Origin: Acetobacter fallax
GTDB taxonomy: Bacteria > Pseudomonadota > Alphaproteobacteria > Acetobacterales > Acetobacteraceae
NCBI RefSeq assembly: GCF_011516735.1
Contig: NZ_WOSX01000007.1
Span: forward strand, 62,001 to 126,000
Reading direction: 5' to 3'
Length of the DNA stretch: 64,000 nucleotides
Made by a program: the position numbers and the translations under genes. The notes under the pieces are model-generated. The model was not told the DNA's origin. It saw nothing but the letters and a program-made list of their open reading frames with translations, and searched no databases. This document shows, in pieces, positions 17,696-26,469 of the stretch. The stretch's first letter is position 1, and each line of letters begins with the position of its first letter.

Positions 17696-19687
17696 TCACA
17701 ACTCAAGCTCATCGCCACGGTCGAGCGACGCCTGCCGGGCGACACCGCGCATGAGATCATTCATCCGGTTGTTGCGGGGCGCGATGTCGTCGAATTCATC
17801 GACCGGATCGGGCGTGAACTCGTTCTCCATCGGCTCCTTTTTCTCGACAGTGCCTTCGTCCAGTTCGGGCTGATGGCGCCGGGCGGACTGCTTCGGGTCT
17901 TCTTCCTCGTCCTCCACTGTCCGCGTTTCGGCCGCCGCATCGGGTGCCGGCGGCCTGGGTGGGAGGGGGCGGCGGCTCCAGTCGTCCGGGCACCCGTCCT
18001 TCGGGGGCGTAGGCTTTGGCGGTGGCAGAATGCGTTCCTGGAAGCGCGCATCCTCGAAGTAACGGGCCTTCTTCGCACGGATCGGATACAGCCCGGAGAC
18101 CATGACGATCTCGTCCGCTGGCGGGAGCTGCATGACTTCTCCCGCCGTCAGCAGCGGGCGTGCCGTCTCCGAGCGCGAAACCATCAGATGGCCCAGCCAA
18201 GGCGAAAGACGGTGGCCCGCGTAGTTCTTCATCGCCTTCATCTCGGTGGCGGTTCCGAGCGCGTCGGAGACACGTTTGGCCGTCCGTTCGTCGTTGGTGG
18301 CGAAGCTCACGCGGACATGGCAGTTGTCGAGGATCGAATTGTTCGGCCCGTAGGCCCGCTCGATCTGGTTGAGGGACTGGGCGATCAGGAAGCTCTTGAT
18401 CCGGTAGCCCGCCATGAAGGCCAGCGCCGATTCAAAGAAATCCAGACGCCCGAGGGCCGGGAATTCGTCGAGCATCAGCAGCACACGCCGCCGCCGCGCC
18501 GCAGCATCAAGATCTTCTGTCAGCCTCCGGCCGATCTGGTTCAGCACCAGACGGATCAGCGGCTTGGTGCGGCTGATGTCAGACGGTGGCACGGTAAGGT
18601 AGAGCGTCACCGGGCGATCGGCGCCGACGATGTCGGCGATCCGCCATTCGCAGCGCCGCGTCACCTCCGCGACCACCGGGTCGCGATAGAGGCCGAGGAA
18701 GGACATGGCTGTGGACAACACGCCCGAGCGCTCGTTGGGGGACTTGTTCAGCAGTTCGCGCGCGGCCGAGGCCACGACGGGATGCGGGCCGGCATCGCCA
18801 AGATGCTTCGTCCGCATCATCGCTGACAGCGTGGTGGCGATCGGGCGCTTCGGGTCCGACAGGAAATTGGCGACACCGGCCAGAGTCTTGTCGGGCTCGG
18901 CATAGAGGACATGCAGGATGGCGCCGACGAGAAGGGAGTGCGAAGTCTTCTCCCAGTGGTTGCGCTTCTCCAGGCTGCCTTCCGGGTCTACGAGGATATC
19001 GGCGACGTTCTGGGCATCACGGACTTCCCACTCCCCGCGCCGAATCTCCAGCAAAGGATTATAGGCGGACGAGGCTGCGTTGGTGGGATCGAACAACACG
19101 ACACGTCCGAAACGGGCGCGGAATCCCGCCGTCAGCTCCCAGTTCTCACCCTTGATGTCGTGGACGATGGCCGAACCGGGCCAGGTCAGGAGCGTGGGGA
19201 TGACCATGCCGACACCCTTGCCGCTGCGCGTTGGTGCGAAGGTCAGGACGTGCTCTGGCCCGTCATGCCGCAGGTACTCTTGACGATAGCGGCCTAGTAC
19301 CACGCCGTCGGGGTCAAGTAGGCCGGCCTGGGCGATCTCCTTGGCGTCAGCCCAACGGGCCGAGCCATATGTCTCGATCCGCTTCGCCTCGCGCGCGCGC
19401 CAGACCGATAGCCCGATCGCAGTGACCGCAGCCAGGATGCCGCCCGACGCGGCGATATAGGCACCCCGTGCGAAGACCTCCGGCGCATAGGCGTCATACG
19501 CATACCACCACCAGAAGAACGCGGGCGGAAAGTAGAATGGGAACCGCAGGATTACGAACCAGGGTCGCCCGAGTTCAGCCTGGAAGGCCAGCTTCCAAGC
19601 GATCCATTCGGTCGCAGTCCACATGGTCAGCAGGACGATCGCCAAGACGACGATGATCTGCCCCCAAAGAATCTTGGTGCCCGACAT
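17696..19687 (-). CDS. traG: TraG/VirD4 coupling protein
   Basis: TraG is the type IV coupling protein that brings the relaxase-DNA complex to the channel. The 663-residue product has N-terminal membrane helices (about residues 8-28, 45-65 and 75-95), Walker A P-T-R-S-G-K-G near residue 152 and Walker B L-L-M-L-D-E-F-P near 405. The C-terminal 100 residues are acidic and Pro-rich. It is preceded by GGGAGGG and starts at 19687. It opens the leftward transfer operon, with a 20-bp motif about 92 bp upstream also present before trbB. The cargo region begins on its upstream side. Confidence 0.96.
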   Translation of the reverse strand: MSGTKILWGQIIVVLAIVLLTMWTATEWIAWKLAFQAELGRPWFVILRFPFYFPPAFFWWWYAYDAYAPEVFARGAYIAASGGILAAVTAIGLSVWRAREAKRIETYGSARWADAKEIAQAGLLDPDGVVLGRYRQEYLRHDGPEHVLTFAPTRSGKGVGMVIPTLLTWPGSAIVHDIKGENWELTAGFRARFGRVVLFDPTNAASSAYNPLLEIRRGEWEVRDAQNVADILVDPEGSLEKRNHWEKTSHSLLVGAILHVLYAEPDKTLAGVANFLSDPKRPIATTLSAMMRTKHLGDAGPHPVVASAARELLNKSPNERSGVLSTAMSFLGLYRDPVVAEVTRRCEWRIADIVGADRPVTLYLTVPPSDISRTKPLIRLVLNQIGRRLTEDLDAAARRRRVLLMLDEFPALGRLDFFESALAFMAGYRIKSFLIAQSLNQIERAYGPNNSILDNCHVRVSFATNDERTAKRVSDALGTATEMKAMKNYAGHRLSPWLGHLMVSRSETARPLLTAGEVMQLPPADEIVMVSGLYPIRAKKARYFEDARFQERILPPPKPTPPKDGCPDDWSRRPLPPRPPAPDAAAETRTVEDEEEDPKQSARRHQPELDEGTVEKKEPMENEFTPDPVDEFDDIAPRNNRMNDLMRGVARQASLDRGDELEL

Positions 19688-19779
19688 CGGGAGCCCTCCC
19701 TTTTAGAGGAGGAAGGAACGGCGGATTCCTGCGTTCAAGTGCTTTTAAGCGTTGTTCGCAGCCGGGCAAACCAGAGCGA

Positions 19780-19799
19780 AAAAATACTTGCGCTGTGCG
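19780..19799 (-). promoter_or_regulatory. 20-bp motif upstream of traG (copy 2)
   Basis: This is the second copy of AAAAATACTTGCGnnGTGCG (+ strand reading), 18 of 20 bases identical to the copy before trbB and in the same orientation relative to the gene. It lies about 92 bp before the traG start. Confidence 0.5.
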
Positions 19800-20253
19800 G
19801 ACAAGGTCCGCCCAGCCGATCCTGGGACACACCGGTAGCAGGCGATTCGGAGATAGGGCTGAGCTTCAAAATTACGGTGACGGCAATGACAATGAGGAAT
19901 GGACGATCGGCAGCGCAGCCTGCATCGGATGGAAAATATGTTAAAAAGAATAGGAATTATTGGAAATATAGAGACATGGAATTTCTTTTTAGAAGAATAG
20001 CAGAGTATAGGAACTTCTGAATACAGTGTTGGTCAAAGCAGAGAATGCTACGACTTCATTAATCAATACTCGCTTCATCTCCAAACTTTTTGCCGAGTTG
20101 ACGGATATGCATCGCGAAGGTGCAGCGCGCACGCGCGCTTACGTAAGGGTGACATGGGGATATCCCATGTGCTATCCTGAAATCAGCGTGTCGAAACGCT
20201 TTTTTGCAACTGGGCGGCCTCCTATGTCGGGTGGCCTGCCGAATAGAACACCC

Positions 20254-20364
20254 GGACCTACGGTCCTGCGGTGAACAGCTTTGGCTGTTCTCAGCAGGGG
20301 AATAGGCAGGAGGTGGCTACGCCCAGTGCAAAACACCTTTCGACCCGCCCGACGCCAGGCGGGT
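20254..20364 (+). ncRNA. Candidate structured RNA (stem-loop cluster)
   Basis: Four stems occur in 110 bp. First, GGACC/GGTCC with a TAC triloop (20254-20266). Second, GAACAGC/GCTGTTC with a TTTG loop (20273-20290), extended by CCTGC/GCAGG across a 3x3 internal loop (20265-20298). Third, AGGT/ACCT (20311-20314 with 20335-20338) enclosing GGC-TAC-GCC. Fourth, ACCCGCC/GGCGGGT (20343-20364). The strand is uncertain. I do not recognise the family. It could be a small RNA, the leader of the 20428 gene, or DNA secondary structure. Confidence 0.4.
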
Positions 20365-20427
20365 ACGGGGAGTCACGCCCTCAATTCGCTTCCGTCGTCG
20401 TCATGTCGTGCGAGACGGAGAGCGGAT

Positions 20428-20658
20428 TTGGCGATAGAAAACGATGACGAAACTTCCGATAAGTGTTCTGCGTCAGACATGGCAGACGCCTTGATCCGAT
20501 CCTTCGGATGGAGTGGAGCGCGGAACAAAGCGCATACGCATGTCTTGCGATGTGTTGACGCGGGTCAGAGCGACAGCGCGCAATTCTGGATGAATGTACG
20601 AAATATCGTGGATCACCTCATGACGTTGGGGCCGCAGGACCGTGACTTAATTCACTGA
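20428..20658 (+). CDS. Small hypothetical protein upstream of NepR-like gene
   Basis: A TTG start at 20428 has a good GGAGAG ribosome site 6 nt upstream and gives 76 residues. An ATG at 20479 would give a shorter form. The C-terminal half (R-S-F-G-W-S-G-A-R-N-K-A-H-T-H-V and F-W-M-N-V-R-N-I-V-D-H-L-M) looks like a folded helical protein rather than a random frame. I recognise no family. It lies 23 bp before the NepR-like gene on the same strand, so the two probably form an operon. Confidence 0.5.
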   Translation: MAIENDDETSDKCSASDMADALIRSFGWSGARNKAHTHVLRCVDAGQSDSAQFWMNVRNIVDHLMTLGPQDRDLIH

Positions 20659-20681
20659 TCGGTCATGGAAGGTATTCGGAG

Positions 20682-20882
20682 ATGGACATCGAGTCTGAGG
20701 ACCAGATCGTCAAATTCTGGATAAAACAGCATTTTCGTGCGCGGTTTGGTAGCATTATCAATGAGCCCGTTCCTGATGCACTTCTAGGTCTTCTTCGTGA
20801 ATCGAACGAGTGTACAGACTTTGAAATTCCTGATGATCGGCCGCATCCTAACCGACCGACATCCACCGCACAGGAAGGTTAG
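20682..20882 (+). CDS. NepR-like anti-sigma factor
   Basis: The 66-residue product contains I-K-Q-H-F-R-A-R-F-G-S-I-I-N-E-P-V-P (residues 14-31) followed by D-A-L-L-G-L-L. This matches the core of NepR, the small anti-sigma factor of the alphaproteobacterial general stress response (pattern L-R-x4-V-x-E-P-V-P-x2-L-L-x-L-L). NepR holds the sigma factor EcfG until phosphorylated PhyR removes it. No phyR or ecfG gene is in the window. The chromosome normally carries its own nepR, so this would be an extra, element-borne copy able to damp or rewire the host stress response (inference). Confidence 0.7.
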   Translation: MDIESEDQIVKFWIKQHFRARFGSIINEPVPDALLGLLRESNECTDFEIPDDRPHPNRPTSTAQEG

Positions 20883-20957
20883 TGTGGGATGCAAACGCCA
20901 TGGTTGGCGGCAACGGTGAAATGAAGTAGTCACAAAAGGCTCGTATGTCCTCTGAAT

Positions 20958-23900
20958 TCAGCGCTTCCGAAACAGGCTAGCATAAAGGGTTGGTAGAACA
21001 AGCAAAGTGAGCAGGGTCGATGTCACAAGACCTCCAATCACAACAGTCGCAAGCGGCCGCTCGACCTCCGCGCCCATGCTTCCCGAAAACGCCATCGGGA
21101 AGAAGCCCAGACTAGCGACGCTTGCGGTCGCGATGACAGGCCGGAATCGGGCGCGTGCTGCCTCGAATGCCGCCGTTGCCGCATCAATGCCGGCTTCCTG
21201 AAGCGCGCGGATCTGACTTACAAGAACGACGCCATTGAGAATGGCCACACCAAACAGCGCAATGAAACCGATGCTGGCAGCAATACTAAACGGCAACCCA
21301 CGCAAGGTCAGTGCGAAAATTCCTCCCGTCGCTGCTATAGGGAGATTGATGAATACCAGGGAGGCCGCCCTGAATGATCCTAATGCTGCAATCAGGAGCG
21401 CAAATATCAACAAGAGAGCGATGGGTAGAACCAGACCCAGACGTTGCATTGCCGATTTCAGGTTCTCGAACTGTCCGGCCCATTCAAGACGATAGCCTGA
21501 CGGGAGTCTGACCTTCTCCGCAACCGCTTTTTGCGCCGCTGCGACAAAGGAACTGACGTCCCGCCCCCGGACATTGGCCTGAACAATGACGCGCCTATGA
21601 ATACGGTCCCGATCAATCCGGGAAGGGCCGTCTATCACCTGTAGTTTCGCAATATCCGACAGCAAGACCCACCCTTGTCCGTCCAACCTGCGCACGGGCA
21701 GATTTCCGATCATCGAAACTGACAGGGTCGAAGTCGGATCAAGGCGGATCTGAGTTGGTATGATCGCGTTGCCCACAACAACAGGTTTTCCGATCAATCC
21801 ACCGATAGCCGTGATCTGGGCAAGAGCGTCGGACACGGCCACCCCACGTCTGGCTGCGGCATCCCGATTGATGTCGATATGCATGAAGGGCACTGTTCCG
21901 TCGCCCTGTGGGGCAACATCCGCAGCCCCCGGAACCGCCGCCACGGCTGAGGTCACTTCATCGGCCAGTTTCGCCAGTTCCTTCAAGTCATCGCCATAAA
22001 CGGAGATAGCTATTTGAGTGCGAACACCTGAGAGCAATTCATCCATTCGCATCTGGATCGGCTGTGACCATTCGTAATTGGCACTGGGGAGCTTCGCCTT
22101 GAGGGTGTCGGCCATCGCCTGAACCAACTGATCCTGGGTCCGCCCGGTCTTCCGCTGCGAGAGGGGCTTCAGAATGATGAAACTGTCTGACTCGTTGGGG
22201 CCCATAGGATCTGTCGGAACAGCCGGTGTGCCAATATTTGTTACCACCGTCTGAACTTCAGGGAACGAACGGATGATTCGTTCCTGTTTCCCGATTTCAT
22301 CAATGACGGTAGGCAGTGAGGCGCTCGGCCAGCGCGTGACCGTTGTCGTCAGGGAGCCTTCTTCCAGCGTCGGTATAAACTCCCCACCCAACCGCGTGGC
22401 CAGGCCAACCGAAACGAGGAACACAGAGATCGTGACGATGATCACTGTCCTGCTATGCTTTTCGCTCCAGGCCAGCATCGGCTCGTAATAGCGTCGCACA
22501 AACTGCACGAACCTCGTCTCCTGGTGAGACTTCGGATCACGCAGGAGTACTGCTGCAAGGACGGGGATGCAAATGAAGCAGTAAATCAGTGATGCCAGCA
22601 ACGCCATGGCGACGGTCTGCGCCATGGGGCGGAACATCTTGCCCTCGATATCTTCCAGAGTGAGGATCGGCAGGTAGACCATAATGATCACGAAAATCGA
22701 AAATGTCACCGGCCTGACGACAGACTTCGCCGCTTCAATAGCTGTGTCCCGCATGGAACGCTTTGTGCCTTCAGCCTCCCTCAACGTCATGAAGTGCTCG
22801 ACGACAACGAGAGAGCTGTCGACAATCATACCGAAATCAATTGCGCCGAGGCTCAGCAGGTTGGCCGAGACCCCGAAAACCCTCATGCCGATGAAGGCTG
22901 ACAACAGCGCGGCGGGGATGGCGGAGGCAATGACCAGCGACGCGCGCCAGTCACCCAGAACCACGATAAGAACGACAAGCACCAGAGCCGCGCCGATCAG
23001 GAGATTTTCCTTGACGGTGGAAATGGTTTCTCCCGTTAGCGTCGAGCGCATATAGTAGGGGTCAAGCGTCACGCCGGCTGGCAACAACTTCTGGATACCA
23101 GGAAGTGCTTTGCGGATATTTGCAAGAACGGCATTCGAGCTTGCTCCGTCCTGCATCATTACCGCGCTCAGGACGATCTCTCCGTTTCCGTCCCGGGTCG
23201 CCGCGCCGAGGCGCGTCCGCGGACCCAGTGCGATACTCCCCACGTCCTGGACCCGGATGACATGCCCGTTCCGGCCGATTCTGACCGGGATCAGACCGAA
23301 ATCATTCAGGTCGCCGACCAGGGCACGGCCAACAATCACCTGCTGCTCGGCCTGGTGGGCAATCCAGCCACCACCAGCCGAGGCGTTATTACGGTCAACT
23401 GCCTGATAGACGTCTGTCACCGTGACTCCGTAGGTACGCAGCCGAAGCGGGTCGAGCGTGACCTGAAAGGTCTGTTCCGCGCCACCATTGATATTGACCT
23501 CGGCCACGCCCGCTAGAAGTCTCAGTTCAGGCGCGACCGTCCAGTGCATGATGCGGTTGAGGTCCAGGAGCGAATAGCCAGGTCCGCGGATCTGGAACTG
23601 CATGATCTCGCCCATGCCGGTCGTCCGCGGCCCCATCTGAACGCTGACACCCGGAACGGCGACACTCTCACGAGCGGCCGGCAGACGTTCGGCGACACGT
23701 GCGCGGTCCAAGTCGATGTCTGTCGCATCGTCGAATTGTAGATAGACCGCAGATACACCCGTCCTTGATACCGAGCGCAAATCAATGAGACCCGGAAGAG
23801 CAGTCAGACTGGTCTCGACCGGAAAGGTAATCAACTTTTCGACTTCCTCGGTCGCAAGCCCGGGAGCAGTAACCGTCACCATGACCTGGCGGGGTGAAAT

Positions 23901-24014
23901 GTCGGGAACAGGCTCGACAGGAAGCCCTTCGACACAGGCCAGTCCGGTTATCAGGAGGGCAAAAATCAGACCGAAAACAAAAAAGCGTTGCTTCTGGAAG
24001 AATTCAAAGAGCAT
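20958..24014 (-). CDS. czcA: Heavy-metal efflux RND transporter, CzcA-like
   Basis: This is the inner-membrane proton-driven pump of a tripartite divalent-cation exporter. The 1018-residue product has twelve expected membrane helices in two halves. The fourth helix reads D-F-G-M-I-V-D-S-S near residue 392, the motif that marks the Zn/Co/Cd/Ni subgroup of metal RND pumps (CzcA, CnrA, NccA) rather than the Cu/Ag subgroup. It ends a leftward operon with the adaptor (gap 2 bp) and outer membrane protein. Metal specificity cannot be fixed from sequence alone. Confidence 0.92.
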   Translation of the reverse strand: MLFEFFQKQRFFVFGLIFALLITGLACVEGLPVEPVPDISPRQVMVTVTAPGLATEEVEKLITFPVETSLTALPGLIDLRSVSRTGVSAVYLQFDDATDIDLDRARVAERLPAARESVAVPGVSVQMGPRTTGMGEIMQFQIRGPGYSLLDLNRIMHWTVAPELRLLAGVAEVNINGGAEQTFQVTLDPLRLRTYGVTVTDVYQAVDRNNASAGGGWIAHQAEQQVIVGRALVGDLNDFGLIPVRIGRNGHVIRVQDVGSIALGPRTRLGAATRDGNGEIVLSAVMMQDGASSNAVLANIRKALPGIQKLLPAGVTLDPYYMRSTLTGETISTVKENLLIGAALVLVVLIVVLGDWRASLVIASAIPAALLSAFIGMRVFGVSANLLSLGAIDFGMIVDSSLVVVEHFMTLREAEGTKRSMRDTAIEAAKSVVRPVTFSIFVIIMVYLPILTLEDIEGKMFRPMAQTVAMALLASLIYCFICIPVLAAVLLRDPKSHQETRFVQFVRRYYEPMLAWSEKHSRTVIIVTISVFLVSVGLATRLGGEFIPTLEEGSLTTTVTRWPSASLPTVIDEIGKQERIIRSFPEVQTVVTNIGTPAVPTDPMGPNESDSFIILKPLSQRKTGRTQDQLVQAMADTLKAKLPSANYEWSQPIQMRMDELLSGVRTQIAISVYGDDLKELAKLADEVTSAVAAVPGAADVAPQGDGTVPFMHIDINRDAAARRGVAVSDALAQITAIGGLIGKPVVVGNAIIPTQIRLDPTSTLSVSMIGNLPVRRLDGQGWVLLSDIAKLQVIDGPSRIDRDRIHRRVIVQANVRGRDVSSFVAAAQKAVAEKVRLPSGYRLEWAGQFENLKSAMQRLGLVLPIALLLIFALLIAALGSFRAASLVFINLPIAATGGIFALTLRGLPFSIAASIGFIALFGVAILNGVVLVSQIRALQEAGIDAATAAFEAARARFRPVIATASVASLGFFPMAFSGSMGAEVERPLATVVIGGLVTSTLLTLLVLPTLYASLFRKR

Positions 24015-24016
24015 TT

Positions 24017-25180
24017 TCAGTCTCCATCGAGACCGGACAGAAGCGCCATCGCCTTGAGCGTAAAGCTCCCCTTTGCGACGATAGTGTCATCAGGCTTGAG
24101 ATCTCCGGACACCACGCTCTGCTCTGGCCCTTCGAGGAGCACACGAACGGGAACAGGTTGAAACGTATCGGCGCCGGTCTGCCGGTACACCACCATATGC
24201 CCGTCGACATTCTGCGGGGCGGCGGACGGCACGATCAGACCGCTGGCCTGCTCCTGCGCAGGAAGCCAGGCATTGAGCTGGGTGCCGGGCCGGAATCTCC
24301 GACGCGGATCCGAAAATGTCGCGACAACCTTCACCAGCCCAGTTTCGGGATCGGCAGTACCTTCAATGGTCTGAACCTTTGCCATCGCGGCTTGCGCGGG
24401 ATCGGCTCCCACGGGCATGAACGTCATCTCAGTGCCAATTGAAATGTCTGATGCATCTTCGGGGCGGACGTTAGCCACGACCCATACGGTTTCCAGACTC
24501 GTAATCCTGATTACGACGTCTGTGGGCGAAATATCATTATCGACAGCCGTACCGACCTGTTCGACCATGCCATCAACCGGCGCGATCAGGACCGAATTTT
24601 CGAAGTCCACGATCCGTTCCGTTGGCGAGGTGAATTCTTCCTCAAGACGATGGGTCAGGGTTTTGACCGCAGCGTCCTGAAAGTGGACAGCGTTCTGCGC
24701 CTCGTGCATCACGGCAAGGCGACGCGACACTTCGCCCGCGGAGACTGTGGCCCCGGCCAATGACTTACCACGACGGTACGCCAGTGCAGTATCAGCGAGG
24801 TTGGCCTGGGCGCTGGCCAGACTAGCTTTCGCCTGGGCAAGCTGGAGATCGACGACATGCAATGAGTGATCAATATAGGAGACGAGCGTCTGGCCGACGG
24901 TGACTTGCTGGCCGGGCAGGACGTAGACCGCGCGGACTTTGCCATCGCCTGCCGGCCGTATGGACACGGAACGCGCGATGTTCTCCGTTACACTCGCCAT
25001 CGCCTGAATTCGGGGTCTTACGGAGCCTTTTTTAACCTTGACGGTTTCAAGACCCTCGGCCTGCCGGGCTTCTGCATCCATGGTCACGGTCTGCTGCCAC
25101 CCCTCTGTTTCTTCCGCCAAAGCCAGGTGAGGTAAAGCCACGAATAGGGCTGCGACAACGAGGATACAGGTCGATCTCAT
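24017..25180 (-). CDS. czcB: RND periplasmic adaptor protein, CzcB-like
   Basis: This is a membrane-fusion protein joining the pump to the outer membrane channel. The 387-residue product has a signal peptide (hydrophobic residues 5-20, cleavage after A-L-A), a beta/lipoyl half near residue 80 (I-R-P-A-G-D-G-K-V-R-A-V-Y), a central coiled-coil hairpin (residues about 108-165), the second lipoyl half (V-L-I-A-P-V-D-G-M-V) and beta-barrel domains. It overlaps the outer membrane gene upstream by 4 bp and precedes the pump by 2 bp. Confidence 0.9.
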   Translation of the reverse strand: MRSTCILVVAALFVALPHLALAEETEGWQQTVTMDAEARQAEGLETVKVKKGSVRPRIQAMASVTENIARSVSIRPAGDGKVRAVYVLPGQQVTVGQTLVSYIDHSLHVVDLQLAQAKASLASAQANLADTALAYRRGKSLAGATVSAGEVSRRLAVMHEAQNAVHFQDAAVKTLTHRLEEEFTSPTERIVDFENSVLIAPVDGMVEQVGTAVDNDISPTDVVIRITSLETVWVVANVRPEDASDISIGTEMTFMPVGADPAQAAMAKVQTIEGTADPETGLVKVVATFSDPRRRFRPGTQLNAWLPAQEQASGLIVPSAAPQNVDGHMVVYRQTGADTFQPVPVRVLLEGPEQSVVSGDLKPDDTIVAKGSFTLKAMALLSGLDGD

Positions 25181-26463
25181 GGTATGTACCCCAAGGCGAT
25201 AACAGTTCTGACGATCGCAATGCGATGATCGATTTCGGCCTGGCTGAAGGTCAGCAGGGCGTTATAGGCATCCATGCGGGCACGAAGCGCCTCTATGAGT
25301 GATGTTTCACCGGATCGCCACGACCGCTCCATGGCGTCCGCGCGCGCAAGCATCTCGTGCGCGGCCTGAGCCGTACTGACGATCGAGGCCGATGTGTTTT
25401 TCAGATGTGCCTGGACGCGCGCCATCTCGGCCCTGACGGTCCTCTGGGTGGCGATCTCCTGCCGGATGGCGGTGGAAAGCGCACTCTGAGCGGCCGTTCT
25501 CACGGGAACCGATGTGACGTCACTTGGGATCGGCATCCTGAGACTGACCCCAACCTGCGTGTCCCATGGCGAACCGTACTGGCCCTGATTGATCACGCCG
25601 ACGCCGATTTCCGGATTGGGCATATAACTGTGAGCGGCAAGATGATCCTGTTCCGTGGCGACCGTGACGCTCTGGTGAGCCGCACGCACGCGCGGGTCGT
25701 TCGCCTCGCTCCATGGCCGCGCGGTCGCTCGCAGGAATAGCGGCCAGTGCGTGTCGATTTCCGACAGACCGGCTTTCGTCGGATGGCCGGTCAGAATATC
25801 CAGATTGGCCTGGCCGGCCTCGACTTCCTCGTCGATGGCATTGCGATCGCTTTCCGAAAGAGCGATCCGCGCATCCACCGCCTGCTGTTCCGCCGATGTG
25901 CTTTCTCCTGCATGGCTCGATGCCCGCACGGCCCTGGCCATGCGTCGCAACGCAGCCAGTGTGGAATCCATGGCAGATCGCCGTCGCTCGGCGAGCAGGA
26001 CAGCCCCGATGGCATCCGTGGCACGAATGGCCACCGCCATATGGGCGACATCCTTCTGTACTACAGCGGCCTGTGCATCGGCTTCAGCCACATGCTCAGT
26101 TGCCGTTCCTTGTCCTGGCAGCCAGAGAGGAACGGAGAGACCCACCTGTGTCGTGCGGTACGCATAGTTACGGCCGCTGGGTCTGTCGTCATAATATTGA
26201 GCATCGACCGATGGCCCACCTGCGAACCAGGATTTCGCGGCACGCTGGCGTTTCTTTGCCCCAGCTTCCTGAGTCGCGAGATCATTCTGGGCAGGATCAT
26301 TCGTCCATGCTGCTGCGATGACATCATGCAAGGTGGCGGGAATCGCTGTCGTATCGTCGGCTGTGGCCACGCCACCCGACACCAAAGCCATTGCGAGGCT
26401 CGCCGCCACAGATTTCCACCGACACCGAACACAACACACGGACATTCGACTGAAAATTCTCAT
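25177..26463 (-). CDS. czcC: Outer membrane efflux protein, CzcC/TolC-like
   Basis: This is the TolC-family channel of the exporter, 428 residues. It has an N-terminal signal sequence (residues about 18-36, ending V-A-T-A-D) and two repeats of long helices with TolC-like sequences (L-R-A-R-M-D-A-Y-N-A-L-L-T-F near the end). The order outer membrane protein, adaptor, pump is the czcCBA order. It follows the P-type ATPase by 6 bp, so all four genes likely share the MerR-controlled promoter at 28.67 kb. Confidence 0.88.
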   Translation of the reverse strand: MRIFSRMSVCCVRCRWKSVAASLAMALVSGGVATADDTTAIPATLHDVIAAAWTNDPAQNDLATQEAGAKKRQRAAKSWFAGGPSVDAQYYDDRPSGRNYAYRTTQVGLSVPLWLPGQGTATEHVAEADAQAAVVQKDVAHMAVAIRATDAIGAVLLAERRRSAMDSTLAALRRMARAVRASSHAGESTSAEQQAVDARIALSESDRNAIDEEVEAGQANLDILTGHPTKAGLSEIDTHWPLFLRATARPWSEANDPRVRAAHQSVTVATEQDHLAAHSYMPNPEIGVGVINQGQYGSPWDTQVGVSLRMPIPSDVTSVPVRTAAQSALSTAIRQEIATQRTVRAEMARVQAHLKNTSASIVSTAQAAHEMLARADAMERSWRSGETSLIEALRARMDAYNALLTFSQAEIDHRIAIVRTVIALGYIP

Positions 26464-26469
26464 AATATT

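Larger units (their letters stand above)
19688..20427. other. 740-bp stretch without a gene, upstream of traG
   Basis: No convincing coding frame is seen. The part next to traG (19.7-20.1 kb) is AT-rich, unlike its surroundings, and contains the traG promoter region. The part at 20.2-20.4 kb is GC-rich and holds several strong stem-loops annotated separately. A rightward open frame from 20281 enters the next gene, but its first 49 codons overlap those stems and have no ribosome site. Confidence 0.6.

Noticed and set aside
20281-20427. N-terminal extension of the small gene at 20428
   Set aside because: The frame is open, but these codons overlap strong stem-loops, have no ribosome site at the ATG and read as Arg/Pro/Ser-rich filler; the TTG at 20428 has a good site.
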